Shown: positions 38,779-47,827, counted from the stretch's first letter. The stretch is DNA of 64,000 nt from CALZJC01 sp963781065 (GCA_963781065.1 CAWAET010000004.1:124001-188000); one strand, 5' to 3'. Program-made: numbers and translations. The notes: generated by a model not told the origin, from the letters alone.

Positions 38779-39999
38779 ATGCTGACGACGAGCGACGAAG
38801 ATCAGCCGGCGGCGGGCGTAGTAGGCTACCCGCTATCGATCGCTTCGGATACTAGAAACCTCTTGGAACAAGCTCCAGCAGGCCAGTTGGCGCCGCGAGA
38901 AGCGCGACATTTCCGGCGGCCCGGCCCGGGCCATGCGGGCATCTCGACGGGCGAGTTGCGCTTTGTTCTCGTTCTTTGGCTCGCCTCACGGGCGTTCGTC
39001 CTCGCCTGTCTCTGGCTCTGGTCGGAGGATCCGCTGGCCGCCGTCAGGAACTGGGATGCGGGCTGGTTCCTCGAGCTGGCCCGGACGGGGTACGTGCAGC
39101 CGTATCAGGCGGCGTTCTTTCCCGGTTTTCCCTCGGTCGTGGCCGCGACCGAAACCCTCACGGGCAACCTGACGACCGCGGCTCTCGCAGCCAATGCGAT
39201 CCTCTCGCTCACCGTCGCGGCACTGCTCTATGCGGTCGCTCGGCTTCACCTCGACGTACGGGCCTCGCGCATCGCGCTGGCGGTCGTTCTGTTTCACCCG
39301 TTGTCCTTCTTCCTGTCGATTCCCTACTCGGAAGCGCTCTTCCTGGTCGCGATTCTCGGCATGTTCCTTGCCGCGGAGAGGAGCCGGCTCCTCGTGGCGG
39401 CTGTGTTCGCGGCCGCGGCTACCCTGACCCGGAACACCGGCATCCTGCTGGTCTTGCCCCTCGCCTGCTTCGCCTGGATGCAACTGCGCTCGCAGCGGCC
39501 CGGCGGCACTCCGACCCGGGTCGCCAAGGGCCTCCTCGTCGCGGCCGTCCCACTTCTCGCCCTGGCCGGCTACATGGCCTTCACCTGGTTGCGGTTCGGA
39601 GATCCGCTGCTCTTCTTCCGCTCCCAGAGCCACTGGCAGGACCATATTGCTCTTGGACCGCCGTTCGCCGCCCTCCTGCGCGACCTCGGCCGCTGGCGCG
39701 CCTGGGTCGACCACCATCTTCTCTTCTCGCTGGCCGGCATCTATCTCTCCTGGAGGGTCTTGCGCCGGTGGCCTACCCCGTATGGCCTGCTCGTCTTGCC
39801 GGCCGCGGGTCTCTCCTTCTGCCTGACGAAGCTCGCCATCACTCCCCGGCTGCATCTGGTTCTCTTTCCGCTTTGGCTCGAAGCGGGAAGCCTGCTCGCC
39901 GGCAAGCCGCGCTGGCTGCGGCTGCTGGCCCTGGTGGCGGCCCTCGCCTGGGGCGCGGGCCTGATATTCCGGTTTGCCGCCGGCCAGTGGGTCGACTAG
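38779..39999 (+). CDS. PIG-V-like mannosyltransferase, polytopic membrane protein
   Basis: The 406-residue product has about nine to ten hydrophobic segments from residue 60 onward. NWDAGWFLELARTGY (near 90) carries the acidic first-loop motif typical of GT-C glycosyltransferases of the PIG-V family, followed by AAFFPGFPSVV and the HPLSFFLSIPYSEALF motif. It should move mannose (or another hexose) from a polyprenyl donor on the outer leaflet of the inner membrane. The N-terminal 55 residues are hydrophilic and not typical. It is divergent from the LprI-like gene, with only 45 bases between starts. Confidence 0.75.
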   Translation: MLTTSDEDQPAAGVVGYPLSIASDTRNLLEQAPAGQLAPREARHFRRPGPGHAGISTGELRFVLVLWLASRAFVLACLWLWSEDPLAAVRNWDAGWFLELARTGYVQPYQAAFFPGFPSVVAATETLTGNLTTAALAANAILSLTVAALLYAVARLHLDVRASRIALAVVLFHPLSFFLSIPYSEALFLVAILGMFLAAERSRLLVAAVFAAAATLTRNTGILLVLPLACFAWMQLRSQRPGGTPTRVAKGLLVAAVPLLALAGYMAFTWLRFGDPLLFFRSQSHWQDHIALGPPFAALLRDLGRWRAWVDHHLLFSLAGIYLSWRVLRRWPTPYGLLVLPAAGLSFCLTKLAITPRLHLVLFPLWLEAGSLLAGKPRWLRLLALVAALAWGAGLIFRFAAGQWVD

Positions 40000-40042
40000 G
40001 TGCGGCCGGCCGCCTGTCTCGTGGCGCGGTCCGTGCCTGGGA

Positions 40043-40048
40043 TATCGT
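40043..40048 (+). promoter_or_regulatory. Candidate -10 element of a leaderless transcript (TATCGT)
   Basis: TATCGT ends 6 bases before the ATG at 40055. No Shine-Dalgarno lies in the gap. Confidence 0.35.
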
Positions 40049-40054
40049 CCTCGA

Positions 40055-42844
40055 ATGGCCGACCGGGATGTCTCTCAGACCCTGCTCGACCTGGTGCGTC
40101 AGGTCACCGAGGAGCTGCACCCGGGCCGCGAGCTGCGTCGGCTGGCGCTCGACAGCTCGCTCGACAAGGATCTGGGCCTCGACAGCCTGGGCCGGGCGGA
40201 GCTGCTCTCGCGGCTGGAGAAGGCGTTCGAGGTGGCCCTGCCGGAGAGCCTGGTGGCCTCGGCCGAGACGCCGCGCGACCTGTTGCGGGCGGTGTCGAGC
40301 GCCGGCAAGGCGCCGGGCGTGCCGGCGGCGGAGCTCGAGCCGATGGCGGCGACGCTGAGCGCGGACGAGGCGGTGCCGCACGGCGCCCACACCCTGGTCG
40401 AGGTGCTCGAGTGGCACGTCGAGCGCCACCCCGACCGCCGCCACGTCGCTTACCTGCCCAGCGACGGGGTGGTCGAGGAGCTCACCTACGGCCAGCTCTT
40501 CGAGCGCGCCAGCCGCATCGCCGCCGGGTTGGAGGCGGCGGGCCTCGAACCGGGCCAGAAGGCCGGGCTGATGCTGCCCAGCGGGCTGGACTACTTCGCC
40601 ACCTTCTTCGGCGTGCTCATCGCCGGCGCCGTGCCGGTGCCGCTCTACCCGCCGGTACGGCCGAGCCAGCTCGAGGACCATCTGCGGCGGCAGGCCGGAA
40701 TCCTCAACACCGCCCAGGCCCGCGTGCTGGTGGCGATGCCCGAGGTGCTGCAGCTGGCGCGGCTGGTCAAGGCACAGATCCCCACCCTCTCCGGCGTGCT
40801 CACGGTCGCGGAACTCGGCGCCACCACCACGCCGCCACGGCGGCCGGTCCTCAAGCCTGACGACGTCGCCTTCCTCCAGTTCACCTCGGGCAGCACCTCG
40901 GATCCCAAGGGGGTGATCCTCACCCACGCCAACCTGCTGGCCAACCTGCGCGCCATCGACGCTTCGATCGAGCTCGGGCCCCACGACACGGTGGTGAGCT
41001 GGCTGCCGCTCTACCACGACATGGGCCTGATCGGCGCCTGGATGGGGTCGCTCTACTTCGCCATGCAGCTCGTCCTGATGTCGCCGCTGGCCTTCCTCAC
41101 CCGGCCGGCGCGCTGGCTCAAGGCGGTGCACAAGTACCGCGGCACGCTGTCGGCGGCGCCCAACTTCGCCTACGAGCTGTGCCTCAAGAAGATCGACGAC
41201 AGCGAGATCGAGGGCATCGATCTCTCCTCCTGGCGGGCGTCGCTCAACGGCGCCGAGCCGGTGAGCCCCGAGACCATCCGCCGCTTCAGCGAGCGCTTCG
41301 CGCCCTACGGCTTCAAGCCCGGCGCCATGCTGCCGGTCTACGGCCTGGCCGAGAACTCCCTCGCCGTGGCCTTCCCACCGTGGGGCCGCGGCCCCCGGAT
41401 CGACGCGGTCAAGCGTCTCGAGCTGAGCGGCGCCGGTGAAGCGTTGCCGGCCGGCGACGACGACGAGGACGCGCTGCGCTTCGTCGGCTGCGGCTACCCC
41501 CTGCCCGGCCACGAGATCCGCATCGTCGACGCCACCGGCAACGAGCTGGCGGAGCGGCGCGAGGGGCGCATCCAGTTCCGCGGCCCCTCGGCGACCAGCG
41601 GCTACTTCCGCAACCCCGCGGCCACCGCCGCCTTGTTCGACGGCGACTGGCTGGACTCGGGCGACCGGGGCTACATCGCCGAGGGCGAGATCTACATCAC
41701 CGGCCGGGCCAAGGACATGATCATCCGCGCCGGGCGCAACATCTACCCGCAGGAGCTCGAGGAGGCGGTGGGCAACCTCGAGGGCGTGCGCAAGGGCTGC
41801 GTCGCGGTCTTCGGCAGCACCGATGCGGCGACCGGGACCGAGAAGCTGATCGTCCTGGCCGAGATCCGCGAGAGCGACGAGGAGGCGCGCCAGCGGCTGC
41901 GCGACGAGATCCAGAGCGTCGCCGTCGACCTCGCCGGCACCCCCGCCGACGACGTAGTGCTGGTCGCGCCGCAGACGGTGCCCAAGACCTCGAGCGGCAA
42001 GATCCGCCGCGCCGCCGGGCGCGAGCTCTACGAGGGCCGCCGCCTGGGCAGCCGCGGGCCGGTCTGGTGGCAGGTGGCGCGGCTCGCCCTGGCCGGGGCC
42101 AGGCCGCAGCTCAAGCGCTCGGCCCAGGCCGCCGGCGAGGTGCTGTACGCGGGCCGCTTCTGGCTCACCGTGGGGCTCGCGGTGCTGCCGGTGGCGGCGG
42201 GCGTGACGCTGCTGCCCAAGCTCGCCCGCCGCCGCCGGGTGGCGCGCGGCGCCGCCCGCCAGCTGGCCAGGTTGACCTCGATGCCGCTGCGCATCGACGG
42301 CCTCGACCACCTGCGCGACGCCGGGCCGCTGGTCATCGCCGCCAACCACGCCAGCTATCTCGACGCCTTCGCCTTGACCGCGGCGCTGCCCACCGCGGGC
42401 GCCTTCCTGGCCAAACGCGAGCTGAGCGACAGCTTTCTCGCCCGCCTGCTGCTGGAACGGCTGGGCGCGTTGTTCGTCGAGCGGTTCGACGCCGAGAAGA
42501 GCGTCGAAGACACCCAGCGAGCGCTGGCGGCGATCCGCGACGGCGAGTCGCTGCTGTTCTTCCCCGAGGGCACCTTCGACCGCGCTCCGGGCCTGAGGCC
42601 GTTCCGCATGGGCGCCTTCTACGTCGCCGCCCAGGCCGGCGCGCCGGTGGTGCCGGTGGCGATCCGCGGCACCCGGTCGATGCTGCGCGGCGACGACTGG
42701 TTCCCGCGGCGCGGCGCGATCACCATCACCATCCGCCCGCCGATCGCCCCGGAGGGCAACGACCTGGCGGCGGCGGTGCGGCTGCGCGACAAGGTGCGGG
42801 CCGAGATCCTGGCGCACTGCGGCGAGCCGGATCTGGGCGGGTAG
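40055..42844 (+). CDS. ACP - fatty acyl-AMP ligase - PlsC acyltransferase fusion
   Basis: This 929-residue protein joins three parts. Residues 5-80 are a carrier domain with phosphopantetheine Ser44 in GLDSLGRAE. Residues about 115-660 are a fatty acyl-AMP ligase with FTSGSTSDPKG (near 277), LPLYHDMGLIG, and the ending TVPKTSSGKIRRAAG. A membrane segment (about 705-728) follows, then a PlsC-type acyltransferase (about 745-925) with NHASYLD (near 764) and FPEGTF (near 836). It could activate a free fatty acid, hold it on its own carrier and transfer it to a lysolipid, like a carrier-bearing version of Aas. The start sits 6 bases after a TATCGT hexamer. Confidence 0.85.
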   Translation: MADRDVSQTLLDLVRQVTEELHPGRELRRLALDSSLDKDLGLDSLGRAELLSRLEKAFEVALPESLVASAETPRDLLRAVSSAGKAPGVPAAELEPMAATLSADEAVPHGAHTLVEVLEWHVERHPDRRHVAYLPSDGVVEELTYGQLFERASRIAAGLEAAGLEPGQKAGLMLPSGLDYFATFFGVLIAGAVPVPLYPPVRPSQLEDHLRRQAGILNTAQARVLVAMPEVLQLARLVKAQIPTLSGVLTVAELGATTTPPRRPVLKPDDVAFLQFTSGSTSDPKGVILTHANLLANLRAIDASIELGPHDTVVSWLPLYHDMGLIGAWMGSLYFAMQLVLMSPLAFLTRPARWLKAVHKYRGTLSAAPNFAYELCLKKIDDSEIEGIDLSSWRASLNGAEPVSPETIRRFSERFAPYGFKPGAMLPVYGLAENSLAVAFPPWGRGPRIDAVKRLELSGAGEALPAGDDDEDALRFVGCGYPLPGHEIRIVDATGNELAERREGRIQFRGPSATSGYFRNPAATAALFDGDWLDSGDRGYIAEGEIYITGRAKDMIIRAGRNIYPQELEEAVGNLEGVRKGCVAVFGSTDAATGTEKLIVLAEIRESDEEARQRLRDEIQSVAVDLAGTPADDVVLVAPQTVPKTSSGKIRRAAGRELYEGRRLGSRGPVWWQVARLALAGARPQLKRSAQAAGEVLYAGRFWLTVGLAVLPVAAGVTLLPKLARRRRVARGAARQLARLTSMPLRIDGLDHLRDAGPLVIAANHASYLDAFALTAALPTAGAFLAKRELSDSFLARLLLERLGALFVERFDAEKSVEDTQRALAAIRDGESLLFFPEGTFDRAPGLRPFRMGAFYVAAQAGAPVVPVAIRGTRSMLRGDDWFPRRGAITITIRPPIAPEGNDLAAAVRLRDKVRAEILAHCGEPDLGG

Positions 42845-42928
42845 CCGCGGGCAGGCCGGAAGCCGAAGAGCGACCCGAGGGCGGAAGTAGCTGGTTGGGC
42901 GTCAGTGCCGAAGGGCCGGCCGGCTCGG

Positions 42929-43081
42929 AGGGGTGGGATGGGGTCTCCTCCGGACGGCTCGTTTCGGTCGGACTTTTGGGGGTGGCTCTCGCCTCTGCGT
43001 TCCTCGCTGCCGCCGGCGGTGGACTACGAGCATCCCTGCCCGCGCTCGTCACGATGCCGTCGGAGACCCCATCCCACCCCT
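42929..43081 (-). repeat. Type B long-arm inverted-repeat element, copy 3 (diverged, opposite strand)
   Basis: Bases 42929-42948 are the exact reverse complement of 43062-43081 (20 of 20), and pairing continues with a four-base bulge into GACGGC/GCCGTC. On the minus strand the interior reads ACGCAG..CGAG..CCACCCCC..AGTCCGAC.G..CGAGCCG, the conserved core of copies 1 and 2. The arms differ from theirs yet remain perfectly paired. Confidence 0.8.
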
Positions 43082-43164
43082 CTGACGCCGGCCTCCGTTA
43101 GTGGTAGCTGGCTGTCCCCGAGGCTGATCGTCGCAGGGTGGCCCCAGCCCGGCGCTGTGCACCG

Positions 43165-43641
43165 ACCGGAGAGCGTAGCCGGAGTGGGACGTGCCCGACG
43201 GCCGGGCTTCGCCTCCAGACCACCCCGTCGCTGCGCTCGCAGCCAAGGCTCCGCTCTCGGGGTGGTCGTTCCGGCTACGCCCTACGACCGTGCCAAGTAC
43301 CGACCGTTCCAGAGCGCGACACCGCAGGGCGCAGCCGGAGTGGGCGCCCCGCGAGGAGCGAAGCATAAACATGCAATAGCGAAGCGACCGCGGGGCGACC
43401 CGGAGGCGAAGCCCGGCCCACTTGCACGACCGGAGGGCGTAGCCGGAGTGGACGCCCCCGGGGAGCGAAGCCTTGGCTGCGAGCGCAGCGACCGGGGAGC
43501 GGCCACGCAGGCGGAGCCCGGCCCGTGGGCACGACCGGAGGGCGTAGCCTGAGTGGGCATCCCCCGAGGAGCAAAGCATTGGCTGCGAGCGCAGCGACCG
43601 TGGGGCGGGGGGGGGGCGACCCGCAGGCGAAGCCCGGCCCA
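43165..43641. repeat. GCGNAGC hairpin repeat array, about five units in both orientations
   Basis: A partial unit (43165-43188) is followed by an inverted unit (43201-43284) with stem CCACCCCG/CGGGGTGG, then direct units at 43321-43420, about 43430-43525 and 43533-43641. The heptamers are GCGTAGC or GCGCAGC, GCGAAGC or GCGGAGC, GCGCAGC or GCGAAGC, and GCGAAGC or GCGGAGC; one site in the last unit is changed to GCAAAGC. Stem sequences vary between units while pairing is kept. Confidence 0.85.
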
Positions 43642-43688
43642 GTGCACGGACCTGGGGAACAGTCGGAGGAGACCCCAGCCTCGCCGGT

Positions 43689-45065
43689 TCAAAAGAGCCG
43701 CGCGAGGCTCCGGCGCAGGTGCTCCTGGCCGCGGTCGGTGAAGCGGGCCAGCTCGGCGAGCATCGGGTCGGCGCCCGGGCCCTCCTCGAGCACCACCACG
43801 AAGGGCTCCACCTCGCGGTGCGCCGGGATCGTCGACAGCTTCCAGTAGAGCAGCCCGGCCAGCATCTCGCCGCCCATCTCCTCGTGCACCCGGTAGAGCG
43901 CCGCGATCGCCGCCGCCCGCTCGCCGGTGTCGACCGGCTCGGTGCGCCAGTCGAACAGCCGCTCGCCGGCGCCCGAGCGCAGCACCGCCACCCCCTCGCC
44001 GGCCCACGGCCGCAGCGTGGTGTTGGCGCGGGCGACGTAGCCGATCTCGGTGAACAGGATCTGCCGGTCCCCGAGGCCGCGGGCGCGGCGGAAGCCGTCG
44101 ATGCCGCTCAGCACCCGCCGCCAGCCGGCCTCGAGCTGGCCCGCGAGGTCGGCGGCGGCGAGCCCCGGCACCTCCCAGCCCCGCAGCGGAAAGTAGGCGT
44201 TGATGCCGATCAGGTCGAGCTCGTCCCAGAACGCCACCGCGTCGTACTGGTCGAAGTTGGCGGCGTAGGTCAGCCGGCCGGCGTAGTGGCGGCGGGCGGT
44301 GGCGATGACCCGGCGCCAGTGCTCGTCGAGCAGCTGGCGGCGCCGGTTGATCCGGACCACCGGATCGGTCTCGTCGAGCGCCGCCGTCCGCCGCGCCCAC
44401 TCGCCGTGGGCCGACGCCTCGGCCGCGAGGTAGCTCTCGAGCGACTCGTACCCCGGGTGCCGGTCCGCCGCCGTGGGGCCGTTGCCGCCGGCCGCGTGCT
44501 CGAGCAGCCGGTCGTGCTCCCGGTCGACCTTCTCCTGGTTTGTCCAGTACTCCTCGAGCGCCGGCAGCTCATCCACCGGCAGCGTGTTGGTCAGCGAGTT
44601 GAGCTCGCTGGCCACCGCCAGCACCTCCACGCCCTCGGCCTCGGCGATCGCCGCCCAGTGGGCGGTGAACCGCCGGTAGCGCCAGAACCAGTCGGCCAGC
44701 TCGGCATCGGTGCGCGGCTGGATCATGCCGTGCCAGAAGAACTCGTTGCGGCTGAAGGCGTGGTCCAGCGCCACCCGCAGGACCAGCACCACCTTCAGCC
44801 CCGACGCCTTGGCGGTGCGGATCTCGGCCACCACCCACGGCTCCTCCTCCTCGTACCAGAGGTTGGAGGAGTCCCAGTCGCCCTGCTTGGCGTAGACCGT
44901 CACCGCGACGGTGTTCATCTCGGCCTCTTCGAGCGCCCGCACCCAGGCCTCGTGGTCGGGCTCGTTGACCTGGATGCCGCCGAGCAGGAAGTCGGGCTCG
45001 AGCGAGTTGGCCAGGACGAAGAACGGCAGGGCCAGCAGGACCAGCATGAGGGCGACGAGGCGCAT
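43689..45065 (-). CDS. Exported GH113-like glycoside hydrolase (TIM barrel)
   Basis: The 458-residue product has an N-terminal signal/anchor (residues 1-20) and a TIM barrel like that of family GH113 beta-mannanases: GGIQVNEPDHEAWVRALEEAEMNTV at the first strand, VLAVASELNSL with the probable acid/base Glu, YAANFDQYDAVAFWDELDLIGINAYFPL, and ILFTEIGYVARANT with the probable nucleophile Glu. It likely cleaves a beta-linked polysaccharide outside the cytoplasm; the exact glycan is not clear. The nearby PIG-V mannosyltransferase invites a link to mannose glycans, but that is speculative. Confidence 0.75.
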   Translation of the reverse strand: MRLVALMLVLLALPFFVLANSLEPDFLLGGIQVNEPDHEAWVRALEEAEMNTVAVTVYAKQGDWDSSNLWYEEEEPWVVAEIRTAKASGLKVVLVLRVALDHAFSRNEFFWHGMIQPRTDAELADWFWRYRRFTAHWAAIAEAEGVEVLAVASELNSLTNTLPVDELPALEEYWTNQEKVDREHDRLLEHAAGGNGPTAADRHPGYESLESYLAAEASAHGEWARRTAALDETDPVVRINRRRQLLDEHWRRVIATARRHYAGRLTYAANFDQYDAVAFWDELDLIGINAYFPLRGWEVPGLAAADLAGQLEAGWRRVLSGIDGFRRARGLGDRQILFTEIGYVARANTTLRPWAGEGVAVLRSGAGERLFDWRTEPVDTGERAAAIAALYRVHEEMGGEMLAGLLYWKLSTIPAHREVEPFVVVLEEGPGADPMLAELARFTDRGQEHLRRSLARLF

Positions 45066-45278
45066 CGTTCCAAGGGGCAGCTACGGCTGCCGGCCGGGAA
45101 CCGTTTCATCCGCGGCGCGACACTCCGGCGGCTCGCCGACGGGCGCCCCGGGTAGGATCGTGGTCCCGAGCCGCTTCACCCCACCGAGCATAGCCTGCCG
45201 CGGCGGCAAGGGAACCCGCGGGGCCAGGCGGCGTATATGGAAAGGGCGCCGTCCGCGCGCCGCCCCGCCGACAGCGTC

Positions 45279-47432
45279 ATGAAGATCCGCACCCAGCTCG
45301 TCCTCGCCCTGTTCCTGCTGGCGGTGGTGCCGCTGGCCGGCATCGTGCTCTACAGCTATGTCTCCTCGCGGCAGGCGGTGCGCGAGGCGGTCGAGCAGGA
45401 CGCCGCCGAGCTGACGCGCGAGATGGAGGAACGGGTGGCCGAGATCGGCTCCGACCTCAACCGCCGGTTCGAGAGGGTCGGCGCGATGCCGGTCTGGCGC
45501 AGTCTCACCGAGGCGCCCGACGAGCGCGACAGCGCCGTGGGCATGGTGCTCTCCGAGCTCGGCGAGGTGGCGCCGCTGCTGCGCTCGCTGGAGTTCGTGC
45601 CGGCCGAGGCGCCGCCGGTGATGCCGGCACCACCCGGGCCGTCGCCGGACGCCGGGCCCGCCGCGCCGCCGGGGGTCGGCCCCGCCCCGCCGCCGCCAGC
45701 CGCTCCGCCACCCGGGCCGCGCCCCGCCAGGGCCTGGGTGATCGACTTCTCCGAGGCGATGAAGAGCCTCGAGGCCGAGATGGACGCCGAGCTGCCGGAC
45801 GGCCTGCGCCAGCGCATCCTCTCCGGCCTGAGGATCGGCGCCGACGAGGCGCGCCGGTTCTCGCTCGAGATGGCGGCCAAGGACTTCGAGCTCGACGCCG
45901 AGGACCTCGAGAAGAAGATCGAAGCGATGGCGCTCGGCGTCGAAGAGGACGAGCAGATGCGGGCGCTGCGCCGGCTCCAGGAGCTCCAGCTGCAGAGCCG
46001 CGCCCTGGCCTCGCACCGCGAGTACCTGCGCCACCGCGAGCGCGAGGGCATCGCGGGGCAGATCGAAGTGCCGGTCGAGGTGGAGGTGCCGATCCGCGAG
46101 GGCGGCGAAGTGGTCGGCAGCCTTCGCGCCCAGATCAGTCCGGGCGAGATCCTCCACCGGGTGCTCAGCCGCACCCGCCGCGATCAAGGCGAAATTCCTT
46201 TCGCCATCGACCAGGGGGGCAACCTGGTGACGCTGGGAGATGACGATCGGCAACAGCTCGAGGCGCTGCCCGTGGGCGACATCGCCGGCGGCAAGCCGGC
46301 CCCGGCCGACATCATGAGCAACTGGGTCCTGGTCACCCGGTTGGAGCCCACCAGCGGCCTGACCTTCGGGATCGCGCGGCCGATCCGCGAGTCCCTGGAG
46401 CGGATCAAGCGCGCCTCGGCGCGCAACCTCGGCTACGGCATGGCCCTGATCGGTCTCGCCCTGATCGGCATCCTGCCGCTGTCGCGGCGGATGACCCGCG
46501 GCCTGCAGTCGGTCACCGAGAGCGCCGAGCGGGTGGCCCGGGGCGACCTCAAGACACGCGTGCCGGTCACCGGCAGGGGCGAGATCGGCCAGCTGGCCAA
46601 CGCCTTCAACCGGATGGCCCACGACCTCGAGCGCAACCAGGAGAAGCTGGTGGAGGAGGTGCGGCTGCGGCACGACCAGGAGGTGCGCCAGGAGCTGCTC
46701 GAGGTCGAGTACCGGCGCAAGACCGCCGAGCTGGAGGAGGCGCGCCGATTCCAGCTGTCGCTGCTGCCGCGCGAGCTGCCCGAGCACCCGGCCTACGAGG
46801 TGGCGGTGGCGATGCGCACCGCCACCGAGGTCGGCGGCGACTACTACGACTTCCGCATCACCCCCCGCGGCGCCCTGGTGGCGGCGGTGGGCGACGCCAC
46901 CGGCCACGGCGCCACCGCCGGCACCATGGTGACCGTGGTCAAAAGCCTCTTCTCCGCCCACCCGCCCGAGAGCGAGCTGGGCGCCTTTCTCGACGAAGCC
47001 AACCTGACGGTGCGCAAGATGGAGCTCGGGCGGATGGCCATGGCCCTCTGCCTGGCCCGCTTCGGGGACGGCCGCATGACCTTCTCCTCGGCCGGGATGC
47101 CGCCCGCCCTGGTGCGCCGCGCGGGCGACGGCCGGGTCGAGGAGCTGACCTCGCCCGGCATGCCGCTCGGCGGGCTGGCCGACGGCTACCCCGAGCTCGA
47201 GATCGAGCTCGCCCCGGGCGACCTCGTCGTCCTGATGTCCGACGGCCTGCCCGAGCTGCCCGACGCCGCCGGCGAGCCGCTGGGCTACGAGCGGGTCGGC
47301 CGGGTGGTTGCCGAGGCTCCGGAAGGCGAGCCGCAGGAGATGATCGACGCCCTGATGCGGGCGGCCGAGAAGTGGGCCGGCAAGGGGGCGCCGAACGACG
47401 ACATCACCTTCGTGGTGCTGAGGGTGCGGTAG
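45279..47432 (+). CDS. Membrane sensor with HAMP domain and SpoIIE-type (PP2C) serine phosphatase
   Basis: The 717-residue protein has a first membrane segment (residues 7-28), a long extracytoplasmic region (about 30-380) with a proline-rich stretch (about 113-150) and coiled coil, a second membrane segment (about 390-408), a HAMP domain (SRRMTRGLQSVTESAERVARGDLKTRV, 410-460), a coiled coil and a PP2C/SpoIIE domain (about 495-715) with ATEVGGDYYDF, VGDATGHGATAG and NDDITFVVLR, the acidic metal ligands. It should dephosphorylate an anti-sigma antagonist in response to an envelope signal. No anti-sigma genes are adjacent. I start at the ATG at 45279, the first giving a normal anchor. Confidence 0.85.
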   Translation: MKIRTQLVLALFLLAVVPLAGIVLYSYVSSRQAVREAVEQDAAELTREMEERVAEIGSDLNRRFERVGAMPVWRSLTEAPDERDSAVGMVLSELGEVAPLLRSLEFVPAEAPPVMPAPPGPSPDAGPAAPPGVGPAPPPPAAPPPGPRPARAWVIDFSEAMKSLEAEMDAELPDGLRQRILSGLRIGADEARRFSLEMAAKDFELDAEDLEKKIEAMALGVEEDEQMRALRRLQELQLQSRALASHREYLRHREREGIAGQIEVPVEVEVPIREGGEVVGSLRAQISPGEILHRVLSRTRRDQGEIPFAIDQGGNLVTLGDDDRQQLEALPVGDIAGGKPAPADIMSNWVLVTRLEPTSGLTFGIARPIRESLERIKRASARNLGYGMALIGLALIGILPLSRRMTRGLQSVTESAERVARGDLKTRVPVTGRGEIGQLANAFNRMAHDLERNQEKLVEEVRLRHDQEVRQELLEVEYRRKTAELEEARRFQLSLLPRELPEHPAYEVAVAMRTATEVGGDYYDFRITPRGALVAAVGDATGHGATAGTMVTVVKSLFSAHPPESELGAFLDEANLTVRKMELGRMAMALCLARFGDGRMTFSSAGMPPALVRRAGDGRVEELTSPGMPLGGLADGYPELEIELAPGDLVVLMSDGLPELPDAAGEPLGYERVGRVVAEAPEGEPQEMIDALMRAAEKWAGKGAPNDDITFVVLRVR

Positions 47433-47525
47433 CCGGGCCCCGGAGCGGCGGGCCCGGCGGCGGGCCCGCCGCCCGACCCGCCCGATCGACCGGAGACAGC
47501 CGGGCTCAGAATCAGGGCCGTGGAA

Positions 47526-47541
47526 CGTATGCTAGCGTACG
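47526..47541. promoter_or_regulatory. Palindromic operator overlapping the -10 of the second toxin-antitoxin operon
   Basis: CGTATGCTAGCGTACG is a 16-base palindrome with one mismatched pair, ending 4 bases before the antitoxin ATG. It contains TATGCT (47528-47533), a plausible -10 element, so antitoxin binding here would block transcription directly. Confidence 0.6.
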
Positions 47542-47545
47542 TCAT

Positions 47546-47827
47546 ATGAAGCGCACGACGATCTTCATCGAGGAGCCGATGGAACGGGACCTCACCGCGC
47601 TGGCGGAGCAGGAGGGGCGCCCCAAGGCCGCTCTGGTGCGCGAGGCGCTCGGCGAGTATCTAGCTCGCCAGCAGCGGGGCGGGCGCCGGCTGGGCTTCGC
47701 CGCAATCGGCGGCAGCGGCCGCGGCGACACGGCGGAGCGCCACGAAGAGCTTCTCTGGCAGGAGGAAGAGGGAGCGGCGGCAAGGCCCGCCATCCCCCCC
47801 ACCGGCTACCTGCCGAGGAAGCGCTGA
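47546..47827 (+). CDS. Ribbon-helix-helix antitoxin (VapB type)
   Basis: The 93-residue protein begins KRTTIFIEEPMERDLTALAEQEGRPKAALVREALGEYLA, an Arc/CopG-like ribbon-helix-helix DNA-binding fold. The C-terminal half (charged, ending IPPTGYLPRKR) should bind the toxin. A palindrome lies at its promoter. Its stop codon overlaps the toxin start by one base, giving strict translational coupling. Confidence 0.85.
   Translation: MKRTTIFIEEPMERDLTALAEQEGRPKAALVREALGEYLARQQRGGRRLGFAAIGGSGRGDTAERHEELLWQEEEGAAARPAIPPTGYLPRKR

Larger units (their letters stand above)
42845..43688. other. Gene-free island with a type B element and the largest GCGNAGC array
   Basis: No gene is supported. After about 80 unremarkable bases come a 153 bp inverted-repeat element (42929-43081), about 80 bases without visible structure, and five GCGNAGC units in both orientations (43165-43641), ending 48 bases before the stop of the minus-strand hydrolase. 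A run of ten G lies at 43607-43616. Confidence 0.7.

Noticed and set aside
43607..43616. Poly-G tract as a phase-variation switch
   Set aside because: The ten-base G run is inside a repeat unit and outside any gene or promoter I can support.
43165..43641. CRISPR array
   Set aside because: Units are 84-110 bp, occur in both orientations and have no unique spacers of constant length; no cas gene is near.
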